From Paenibacillus tundrae (GTDB lineage Bacteria; Bacillota; Bacilli; Paenibacillales; Paenibacillaceae): DNA of 64,000 nt. Shown here piece after piece: positions 18,201 to 24,887 of the stretch. The stretch lies in NCBI RefSeq assembly GCF_030812775.1, contig NZ_JAUSTI010000008.1, forward strand, positions 62,001-126,000, in the 5' to 3' direction. The number at the start of each line of letters is the position of its first letter. The first letter of the stretch is position 1. Under the pieces are notes generated by a model. That model did not search any database. It was not told where the DNA came from and worked only from the letters and a program-made list of their open reading frames with translations. Position numbers and translations under genes: made by a program.

Positions 18201-18683
18201 ATGCAGTACGTTACATACCAACGTAAGTTTGCTATACGTCACGCATTAATCTCTGCTCTATTTATTATTGCCGGTTTTGTCTTGATTGGTGACGTGATCT
18301 TTGGGGAGAACAGCCCCCTACAAACTTTTTATTTTAGTAGTGCTGCCTTCTTAAGCTTTTGGTTTATTGGACGGCTATTCGTGTGGAACATCATTAGAGC
18401 ATTTGGCTCCAATGTATTGTTTGGCTTTGACGAGTCTGGTATTAAGACCGAATCTGGAGAACACCTGCCTTGGAAGGAGATTCAAACGATTCAATTGGTT
18501 GCGCCGGGAATCAATAAATGGATTCAACCTACCCCCTCCTACTATGACTTGAAAATGCATAACGGACAGCGTCATAAAATCTATACGTATAGTCTACTGA
18601 AACATCAGGAAAACGATATTCTTAAAATGCTTCGCAAAACCTGGAATGAACGTAAATCACTGTCCAAAAAGCAAATAAAATAA
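18201..18683 (+). CDS. two-TM membrane protein, array copy 1 (candidate immunity protein)
   Basis: 160 aa from ATG 18201, with GGGGG 7 nt upstream. The family plan is a short basic N-terminus (MQYVTYQRKF), two membrane helices (residues about 15-35 and 43-65), and a cytoplasmic PH-like domain of about 90 residues marked by a LPWxxIxxI motif (LPWKEIQTIQLV). The C-terminus is lysine-rich. It starts 16 bp after the WXG100 toxin candidate, so it is the immunity gene most closely linked to it. No database family was recognised. Immunity is inferred from position and repetition. Confidence 0.65.
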   Translation: MQYVTYQRKFAIRHALISALFIIAGFVLIGDVIFGENSPLQTFYFSSAAFLSFWFIGRLFVWNIIRAFGSNVLFGFDESGIKTESGEHLPWKEIQTIQLVAPGINKWIQPTPSYYDLKMHNGQRHKIYTYSLLKHQENDILKMLRKTWNERKSLSKKQIK

Positions 18684-18738
18684 TGCAGGAATTGGACGTA
18701 AGTTTCAAATGAATTACACCTTTGTCAAAGGGGAGTGA

Positions 18739-19230
18739 GTGCAGCAATCCATGGAGTCCATTACGTTTAGTCGATCAGTAGCACTGGGAAAAACCCTGAT
18801 TGCTCTTTCTGCAGTACTATTTGGGATTTATCTTATTTTAGCTCCTGAACAAGGGGAACTTGGTTGGTTCGCCCCCTTCTATTACATTCTGATATTCGTT
18901 TTATCGATTTATTTTTTTGGACCTGCATTTTGCAAGCTTACTGTTCTTCTATTTTCCAAAACAACGATTATTTCATTCAACCAGTATTGCGTGACTGCTA
19001 GAGACGGTAGATTCATTCCCTGGTCTGATATCAAGCGTATTGAAGTGGTTGAAGATACAGTCAACAAATTAGGACAACCCGTATCTAGACTATACCGCTT
19101 CATTCTTTTAGATCGATCACATGTCGACATGTCTACTTATCACCTTCTAACGAATCAACAATTTACAGATGGTGCGAAAAAACTGCGTACAGCTTGGTCT
19201 CAAAATAAACATCGTAAGGTTGAGAAATAA
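18739..19230 (+). CDS. two-TM membrane protein, array copy 2
   Basis: 163 aa from GTG 18739. ATG 18751 (protein MESITFSRSV) is an equally good start by comparison with the paralogs; AAGGGGAG lies 3 nt before the GTG and 15 nt before the ATG. Same plan as copy 1: two helices, then the domain with IPWSDIKRIEVVED. Its last 45 codons are almost identical in DNA to copy 5, with over 70 consecutive identical bases around 19110-19180, which marks a recent duplication or gene conversion. Candidate immunity protein by context. Confidence 0.6.
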   Translation: MQQSMESITFSRSVALGKTLIALSAVLFGIYLILAPEQGELGWFAPFYYILIFVLSIYFFGPAFCKLTVLLFSKTTIISFNQYCVTARDGRFIPWSDIKRIEVVEDTVNKLGQPVSRLYRFILLDRSHVDMSTYHLLTNQQFTDGAKKLRTAWSQNKHRKVEK

Positions 19231-19245
19231 TCTATTGGAGGTACT

Positions 19246-19710
19246 ATGGAACAATCCATAACCTATCAAAGAAAAACAGTTTTACTAAAATCTTCATGTG
19301 GTCTTATTATTATTTTAATTAGTTTGATATTAATCATCGCTTCATCCCGTGAAAATACAAGTATAAGCAAGGTTATTTACTACGGTTCATCTGCAATACT
19401 AGGATTTTGGTTTTTTGGACCTCTATTTATAAATATGGCTTTACTATTGTTCACTAAAAGAGTTTTAGTATCTTGGGATAAAACTAATATTCAATTAAGA
19501 AACGGTGAACTCATTCCCTGGACAGAAATAAGAAAAATAGACATTCATCGAACACAATTGAGTAAATGGGGTCAATCTGTTCCCCCATCGTATTCTCTAA
19601 CTTTATCAAGGGATAAACAAGTGATGATCAACACCTATCATGCCCTTACTAATCGCGAATTTACTCATTATTTCAAGATCTTAAAATCATCCTGGAAAGC
19701 CAATAAGTAA
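19246..19710 (+). CDS. two-TM membrane protein, array copy 3
   Basis: 154 aa. ATG with TTGGAGG upstream. The N-terminus MEQSITYQRKTVLLK matches the paralogs. Two hydrophobic helices come next, with GSSAILGFWFFGPLF at the second, then the domain motif IPWTEIRKIDIH and a C-terminal lysine-rich helix. It is 15 bp after copy 2, so probably translationally linked. It is more AT-rich than the housekeeping genes around the cluster. Candidate immunity protein by context. Confidence 0.6.
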   Translation: MEQSITYQRKTVLLKSSCGLIIILISLILIIASSRENTSISKVIYYGSSAILGFWFFGPLFINMALLLFTKRVLVSWDKTNIQLRNGELIPWTEIRKIDIHRTQLSKWGQSVPPSYSLTLSRDKQVMINTYHALTNREFTHYFKILKSSWKANK

Positions 19711-19721
19711 TTCTTCTCCAT

Positions 19722-19837
19722 ATGGACGGTATGGCCGTCTCTGTTAGTTGGAGTACCATTACAGGAATCGAATTCAAACAACTCCCAGTTCACTAAACAC
19801 CCTTTATTTTAGTAGTGCAGCATTCTTAAGTTTTAAG
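19722..19837 (+). pseudogene. remnants of two lost array copies
   Basis: Two paralog fragments lie between copies 3 and 4 in non-native order. 19722-19796 translates to VSVSWSTITGIEFKQ and matches the mid-domain SVPWSIITRIELKR of copy 4. Then 19796-19837 translates to LNTLYFSSAAFLSF and matches LQTFYFSSAAFLSF in the second helix of copy 1. A domain piece followed by a membrane piece is best explained by deletion between tandem copies. Confidence 0.65.
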
Positions 19838-19846
19838 GAGAACGCG

Positions 19847-20317
19847 ATGGAATCCATAACTTATTCTAGAAAGACAGCTGTCTACAAGTCTTTTGTTTGT
19901 TTTGTGTTCATTTTAGTTGCTTTCATTCTTCTATATGAAGTTCTGACTGCTGATCTTAACTTCTTCCAATATGCATACTACGGTTCAGCTTCCCTTTTAT
20001 GTTTCTGGTTCTTTGGGCCAGCTTGGTTTTCTTTAGCATGGATTGCAGTGGCTAACGAACCTATACTCGTTCGTTGGGACAAATCTCAAATCCTATTAAA
20101 CAATGGAAAATCTGTTCCCTGGAGCATTATTACTAGAATCGAACTCAAACGACCTTTTCTACGTAAATGGGCACAGCATTCACCTCCCTTTTACAGGCTT
20201 CACTTACACCATAATAAGTTTGAAGATATAAGTACATTTCACATGCTCTCAAGCAAAGAACTCACCACATATCTGGGCATGTTACGACAACATTGGCACT
20301 TATACAAGAGCAAATAA
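19847..20317 (+). CDS. two-TM membrane protein, array copy 4
   Basis: 156 aa from ATG 19847, preceded by TAAGGAG at 6-nt spacing. The in-frame extension upstream is the fossil described separately and is not part of this gene. N-terminus MESITYSRKTAVYK, two helices, then VPWSIITRIELKRPFL and a C-terminal domain close to copy 3. Candidate immunity protein by context. Confidence 0.6.
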   Translation: MESITYSRKTAVYKSFVCFVFILVAFILLYEVLTADLNFFQYAYYGSASLLCFWFFGPAWFSLAWIAVANEPILVRWDKSQILLNNGKSVPWSIITRIELKRPFLRKWAQHSPPFYRLHLHHNKFEDISTFHMLSSKELTTYLGMLRQHWHLYKSK

Positions 20318-20342
20318 GAGCCTTCCTATACTGCAGGACAAC

Positions 20343-20384
20343 ATATTCACGATGCTCCTCAAAACATGGAAAAAGAGAGTGAGT
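20343..20384 (+). pseudogene. C-terminal scrap of another array copy
   Basis: The DNA translating to MLLKTWKKR, just upstream of copy 5, matches MLRKTWNERK at the end of copy 1, as does the preceding ATATTC. It is a second deletion scar in the array. Confidence 0.5.
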
Positions 20385-20396
20385 AGATCAATATTT

Positions 20397-20876
20397 ATGG
20401 ATGCAATCAAATTCAGTCGTTCAGTAGTCCTATTAAGAGCTGTGGGCACTCTAATTATCATGACTTTCGGAATCATTATAATATTGGATATTAAAAATAT
20501 GCCGTTTGGTTGGTTTCGTCTTATTTTCTACGCTTTTATGTTCGTCTCATCCATTTGGTATGTTTTTCCCGCTTTTTATAAACTGACCCTTTTTCTCTTT
20601 TCGAGTACAACTCTTATCTCATTCGACCAATATGGGGTGACCACCAGAGACGGTAGATCACTTCCCTGGTCTGATATAAAGCGTATTGAGGTGGTGGAAG
20701 ATACTATTAACAATATAGCGCAACCCGTCCCTAGGTTATACCGCTTCACTCTTTTAGATCGATCACATGTCGACATGTCTACTTATCACCTTCTAACGAA
20801 TCAACAATTTACAGATGGTGTGAAAGAACTACGTACAGCTTGGTCTCAAAATAAACATCGTAAGATAGAGAACTAA
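20397..20876 (+). CDS. two-TM membrane protein, array copy 5
   Basis: 159 aa from ATG 20397 (MDAIKFSRSVVLLRA). The ribosome binding site is weak (AGAGAGTGAG), and the longer in-frame start at 20352 lies in the scrap of a lost copy. Two helices, then LPWSDIKRIEVVED and a C-terminus nearly identical to copy 2, while the N-terminal half differs. This mosaic pattern suggests recombination between copies. Candidate immunity protein by context. Confidence 0.58.
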   Translation: MDAIKFSRSVVLLRAVGTLIIMTFGIIIILDIKNMPFGWFRLIFYAFMFVSSIWYVFPAFYKLTLFLFSSTTLISFDQYGVTTRDGRSLPWSDIKRIEVVEDTINNIAQPVPRLYRFTLLDRSHVDMSTYHLLTNQQFTDGVKELRTAWSQNKHRKIEN

Positions 20877-20974
20877 CGGGCTTTTATACAAAAACTGAAA
20901 GTAATCATGCACGCTTGTTTTCTCATCACAAACTCTCTACACACTTATCAAATCGAAAGAAGGCGATTAAACTC

Positions 20975-21817
20975 ATGGCTAAACCTCTATTTACCCTATC
21001 TATCGAAGAATTCGGATTTGCCCTCGCCACGCTTGGCGCAGAAGACATTGCCGCTGGGCTTCTCAAACCAATGTATGGTGAACTATCTGAACAGCACTGG
21101 GAACTTATTCTGCGAGCTGCCTCTCATGGCCTGTTATCCAAAGGTCTCATTGTCCGCATGGAAGAAACGGAAATTGAGATCGAGCCTGAGTTCCTGAAGA
21201 TGCTGATGCATTTTGCCCAAAGCCGCAGTATGATTCGTGCCTACTCCGACAGCCTTGAACAAGAAAAAGTATTAACCATCCACCAAGGTACAGATAACAA
21301 CGATACATACTTATATCACTTAGCAGTGGATCAACGTGTTCACCTGTTCACACGGACAGAACCGAATGAATGGGAGGAAGAGCTATTCCGGTTCTACACA
21401 GGGCAACAGCAGCCATTCATTGAACAGCCTACTCAATTCAAGCTAACAGAGGAACAATGGAATGTTCTTGCCAATGAGGATAACCATACATCGCTCAACA
21501 CCCTCATAAGTGGTTGGGACATTCCCACGGAATCGCATAAGTTACTAACGCGTTGGTATGAGTCCTTTGAAGCGTCTGGTCGTCAAGTGGATAACCTTAG
21601 TATTATTCGTTATACCAGTGACCAAACCGAGATCCCTTTGCCAGATCAAGCTCTGCTTATGCTTCATACTGAAGAAGGCTTCTGGAGCATTTCCAATGAT
21701 AATGCTAGTAACGGAAGTGAAGCCAGCATCGAGATTATCCAACATTCCAGAGCGTCCTTTCGTAAACAATTACGGGCATGGATCGATCGCTTCGCAGCTC
21801 CTGTGTCCCATCCTTAA
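20975..21817 (+). CDS. uncharacterised cytoplasmic protein of the type VII cluster, possibly EspG-like
   Basis: 280 aa from ATG 20975, the first start after GAAGAAGG. No signal peptide or membrane helix. It begins FTLSIEEFGFALATLGAED and alternates predicted helices and strands, ending in an amphipathic helix (RASFRKQLRAWIDRF). I do not recognise the family with confidence. The order of segments (leading strand, L..LG helix, then a helix ending in GLL-type residues) recalls EspG, the cytosolic chaperone of WXG/PE/PPE substrates in mycobacteria. That comparison is a guess prompted by the neighbouring WXG100 gene. A terminator follows, so this gene closes the cluster. Confidence 0.5.
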   Translation: MAKPLFTLSIEEFGFALATLGAEDIAAGLLKPMYGELSEQHWELILRAASHGLLSKGLIVRMEETEIEIEPEFLKMLMHFAQSRSMIRAYSDSLEQEKVLTIHQGTDNNDTYLYHLAVDQRVHLFTRTEPNEWEEELFRFYTGQQQPFIEQPTQFKLTEEQWNVLANEDNHTSLNTLISGWDIPTESHKLLTRWYESFEASGRQVDNLSIIRYTSDQTEIPLPDQALLMLHTEEGFWSISNDNASNGSEASIEIIQHSRASFRKQLRAWIDRFAAPVSHP

Positions 21818-21834
21818 ACCAATATCCAACACAA

Positions 21835-21885
21835 AGAAGTCCAAGTGCAAGTATGCTCCGTTGCGCTTGGACTTCTTCTATTTTG
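21835..21885 (+). terminator. intrinsic terminator closing the type VII cluster
   Basis: A 16-bp stem (21835-21850 with 21861-21876, core AGTCCAAG / CTTGGACT) with one mismatch and a 10-nt loop, followed by TCTATTTT. Confidence 0.85.
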
Positions 21886-21956
21886 CACCTACTCAGTTGG
21901 TGCTTAATGCTATGCCAATGGTCCGCTCAGCCTTCTTACTAGAAGATCCAAGACGA

Positions 21957-22208
21957 CTATGATTCAAACGATGTTCGCTCTGGAAACTTACCGCCTTCTC
22001 TGAACAAACATCGCACCAATCGCTGAGCGGCTCGAGTGAAGTAAAAACTTGAACTCATGCCGTCCACCTGAACAGGCTCCAGTTCCTTCACACTTTCCTT
22101 AACCTTGTTCATCTCAATGAGACCCATCTTCCGCTCATTCGGTCCGAATCGATAAATAACCTTTTCATCGTCCTCCGTCTGTTTCACCAGTAGAATCATT
22201 GACGCCAT
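21957..22208 (-). CDS. small conserved-looking protein of unknown function
   Basis: 83 aa, ATG with GGGGG 8 nt upstream. It starts with a beta-hairpin-like segment (MILLVKQTEDDEKVIYRFG), is charged in the middle and ends with an arginine-rich helix (FTRAAQRLVRCLFREGG). No signal peptide or membrane helix. It converges on the type VII cluster. Good codon structure and ribosome binding site support a real gene; no function can be assigned. Confidence 0.55.
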   Translation of the reverse strand: MASMILLVKQTEDDEKVIYRFGPNERKMGLIEMNKVKESVKELEPVQVDGMSSSFYFTRAAQRLVRCLFREGGKFPERTSFES

Positions 22209-22406
22209 ACAGGTTACCCCCTATCGTTACGTAGTGAGATTCCAATGCTACAAATTCATCATACATGTTCAAAAAGATGCCCTGAACATCCCTCGGAATC
22301 AAAAAGCTTTATTTTGAACTACATCTATAATTATTACCCAGATTGGAAGGAATGGATATAGGGCTTAGGTTAGTTATATTGATCCAAAACTCCCATTTTT
22401 CCAACA

Positions 22407-22434
22407 TAAAAAGAGAGGCCCTTAAGGCCTCTCT
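22407..22434 (-). terminator. intrinsic terminator of the chemoreceptor gene
   Basis: A perfect 9-bp stem AGAGAGGCC / GGCCTCTCT, followed on the minus strand by TTTTTATG. Confidence 0.85.
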
Positions 22435-22439
22435 CTCGA

Positions 22440-23924
22440 TTATGAAGTAGCAACCAGTTTCTTCATACTTGTAATCAACTGATCGAGTTTAGCGTAATCA
22501 CGAATCATCTCTGTCATTTTGGAATCCTGCGTTCGCATATTTTGATGCATATCCTCAACAGAAGCCATATTTTCCTGCGTGATCCCGGCAATGTGAGACA
22601 TACTATCTACCATATCATTCTGCTGTACATGCAGATGATTCGACGATTCGCCTACATGATCCGTGTGCTCCTTCATCCGCTCCATATTTTCGTGGATCTG
22701 CTCAATAAGGACGCTCACTTCCTGTGAAACTGTTCTGCTGGTAGCTACAGCAGTCTGCCCATGAACAACCTGTCCATGTAGTCCACTGATCTGCGAACGA
22801 ATGTTGGATAGAATGCCATCAATCTCAGCCGCCGCTTTTCTTGAGCTATCTGCTAACTTGCGTACCTCATCGGAGACAACGGCGAACCCTCTGCCATGCT
22901 CACCTGCTCGTGCTGCTTCAATCGCGGCATTTAATGCAAGTAGATTCGTCTGTTCTGCGAGCTCCTGAATGACACTAACGATGGAGCTGATTCGTTCATT
23001 ATCACTGTTAAGCTTTTGCATCATCTCTACTGTACTGCCTATCATCTGATGTACGTTCTCCACGTCAGCAGATAACACACCCATCTGAGTGCTGCTCTGC
23101 TCGGTAAGTCTAGTATTCTCCGCTGCATAATTCTGTAGCTCACGTGTACCATCCAGCAGTGTACCTACCGTCTGATTGATCGTCTGTGTTGTCTCATTGA
23201 CTCTCATGACGCTACCCGTCTGTGCTTCGATGGATGAAGTCATCTCTGTGAAGCTAAGCGTGACTTCTTTGCTGATCTCACCTGTTGTACGAACGCCTTC
23301 TTGCTGACTAGTACTGAACTGATCTAATGTCAGAACGGAGGCCTTCAATTGCTCAAGCAGATGATCCGCAACCTTCTTCGCTTCCAGCGTCTCCTGCTGT
23401 CTCTCCGTAACCTGCTTTTGTAACCGTTGACTAAAGTTCGCACCAAAAGCTAATGCAGCTGTCGCAAATCCAAGGTACAGATACAAGTACAAGAGCGAAT
23501 CCCCTGCAAATAGTTGATCTCCATACTCCGGTATCATAAATATGTACGTGCTGACCCCTGCACCAAGCACTCCTGTAAATATGATCGTTTTATAGTCTGC
23601 ATACAGCGCCATAATCGCCAAATTTACATAAACTAAGAAATACGTGCTAATGACCGGATTCGGATCGAATACGATCAGCATGACAACAATCAATGTTACG
23701 ATACAAGCGATAAAATATTTAATCGATGTTACCCAGATTCGCTTGTATGTCATGAATGTAGCCACCGCACATGACGTACCTCCTATACCCACCAGCATCA
23801 AAATAATATTCATGCCCAGTCCAATCATCATATCCGTAACGATACTAAACGCAAGCATGATCCACAAAATTTTGATGAATAGCCGGTTACGTTTGTCTAG
23901 ATCCGTCAGAGCTCCCTTAACCAT
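22440..23924 (-). CDS. methyl-accepting chemotaxis protein
   Basis: 494 aa from ATG 23924, with GAGGGGAG upstream; the frame extends further but without a start site of this quality. About six membrane helices fill residues 20-170, with no large extracellular sensor domain. A coiled-coil signalling domain follows, with the invariant tip [18 protein letters not shown] and [16 protein letters not shown]. It signals to CheA/CheW. A membrane-embedded sensor suggests it detects energy state or a membrane-linked cue. Ends at its own terminator. Confidence 0.93.
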   Translation of the reverse strand: MVKGALTDLDKRNRLFIKILWIMLAFSIVTDMMIGLGMNIILMLVGIGGTSCAVATFMTYKRIWVTSIKYFIACIVTLIVVMLIVFDPNPVISTYFLVYVNLAIMALYADYKTIIFTGVLGAGVSTYIFMIPEYGDQLFAGDSLLYLYLYLGFATAALAFGANFSQRLQKQVTERQQETLEAKKVADHLLEQLKASVLTLDQFSTSQQEGVRTTGEISKEVTLSFTEMTSSIEAQTGSVMRVNETTQTINQTVGTLLDGTRELQNYAAENTRLTEQSSTQMGVLSADVENVHQMIGSTVEMMQKLNSDNERISSIVSVIQELAEQTNLLALNAAIEAARAGEHGRGFAVVSDEVRKLADSSRKAAAEIDGILSNIRSQISGLHGQVVHGQTAVATSRTVSQEVSVLIEQIHENMERMKEHTDHVGESSNHLHVQQNDMVDSMSHIAGITQENMASVEDMHQNMRTQDSKMTEMIRDYAKLDQLITSMKKLVATS

Positions 23925-23992
23925 GATGTTTCTCCCCTCTATAAAGTACTCCCATTGAAATACCATGAATAACCTATGTAAGATCTTATCAA

Positions 23993-24571
23993 TTAAGTTT
24001 GCTGGGATAATTGTAGTCCCTGAGACACCAACGCTGAATCTGATTCCGATTGAATAATCCACGAATACCGTTCTTTATGCATATATACATCTCTCACATT
24101 CACAATCGAGGGAATAACGTCTTCGCCCTTATAGAACACCCTTCCCGCAACCTTATTAATCGGCAGATGATATGAGACTCGTAACGCACGCATCAGCGTG
24201 GGTTGAAGCAACATGACAAAATACGTCAAACCGTTCTTCTCCGCATAGTGAACGATTGCGGACAACAATTCGGCAATATATTGCCCCCGGAAGCTCGACA
24301 AAACCGCCATTTTATCAATTTCTGCAACCTTTTTCAGGTTCTCTTGAATCATGGGATGCGTGTGGAATGATCCAATTTCATTAATGGGGCTATCCTGAGA
24401 ATACGGCTTGATCTCCGTTGTTCCTACATAGTATCCTTCCTCCGTAATCACCACGTATCTTTCCAGAATTTCCTCTGAAAATTCAAGCTCGAATCCTTTT
24501 TCTGTCCAGACAGTTGTCCATATCCCGTTGAACATGGCCAGTTCCACTTCACTCTCTACCCTTTTGAACAA
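23993..24571 (-). CDS. GNAT-fold protein resembling N-acyl amino acid synthases
   Basis: 192 aa from a TTG start with AAGGAAG upstream. The core has the GNAT pattern, a strand [16 protein letters not shown] then [16 protein letters not shown] and a helix-strand [17 protein letters not shown]. The order of elements resembles the autoinducer-synthase/N-acyl amino acid synthase branch (FeeM-like) more than ordinary acetyltransferases. No substrate can be named. It lies 68 bp upstream of the chemoreceptor gene on the same strand and may be co-transcribed with it. Confidence 0.6.
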   Translation of the reverse strand: MFKRVESEVELAMFNGIWTTVWTEKGFELEFSEEILERYVVITEEGYYVGTTEIKPYSQDSPINEIGSFHTHPMIQENLKKVAEIDKMAVLSSFRGQYIAELLSAIVHYAEKNGLTYFVMLLQPTLMRALRVSYHLPINKVAGRVFYKGEDVIPSIVNVRDVYMHKERYSWIIQSESDSALVSQGLQLSQQT

Positions 24572-24887
24572 GGTCTCCGCTTCCTTTCTGAGTCATTCAC
24601 AATAAAATACATTCATACATATTATCGGAACCGATAGAGGAAATATTTAGGTGGCTAAAAGGCTCCCCCCTGCTTCAAACAAGCCAAAAGGGTTAAGTAC
24701 CAACGGTTTGTGCCTCTGAAAAAAAAGAAAAAAGCAATGTAACTTGAATGAAAACATTCAAATCACATTACTTTATTTGGATTTAAATTACGAATAATCC
24801 CAGCTACTCAACCTAGTGTATGAGGCTATCCGATTCATTTACATCTCTACAATCGCACTCTATAAACACGTACTCAATAACCTCATT
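24572..24887. other. 316-bp intergenic region
   Basis: Holds the pnkp terminator near 24732-24773. No gene. I see no other structure. Confidence 0.5.
24721..24773 (-). terminator. terminator of the RNA repair operon
   Basis: A long imperfect stem (24732-24750 with 24755-24773, tip TTGAATG aaaa CATTCAA). On the minus strand it leads into CTTTTTTCTTTTTTTTC. Confidence 0.8.
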
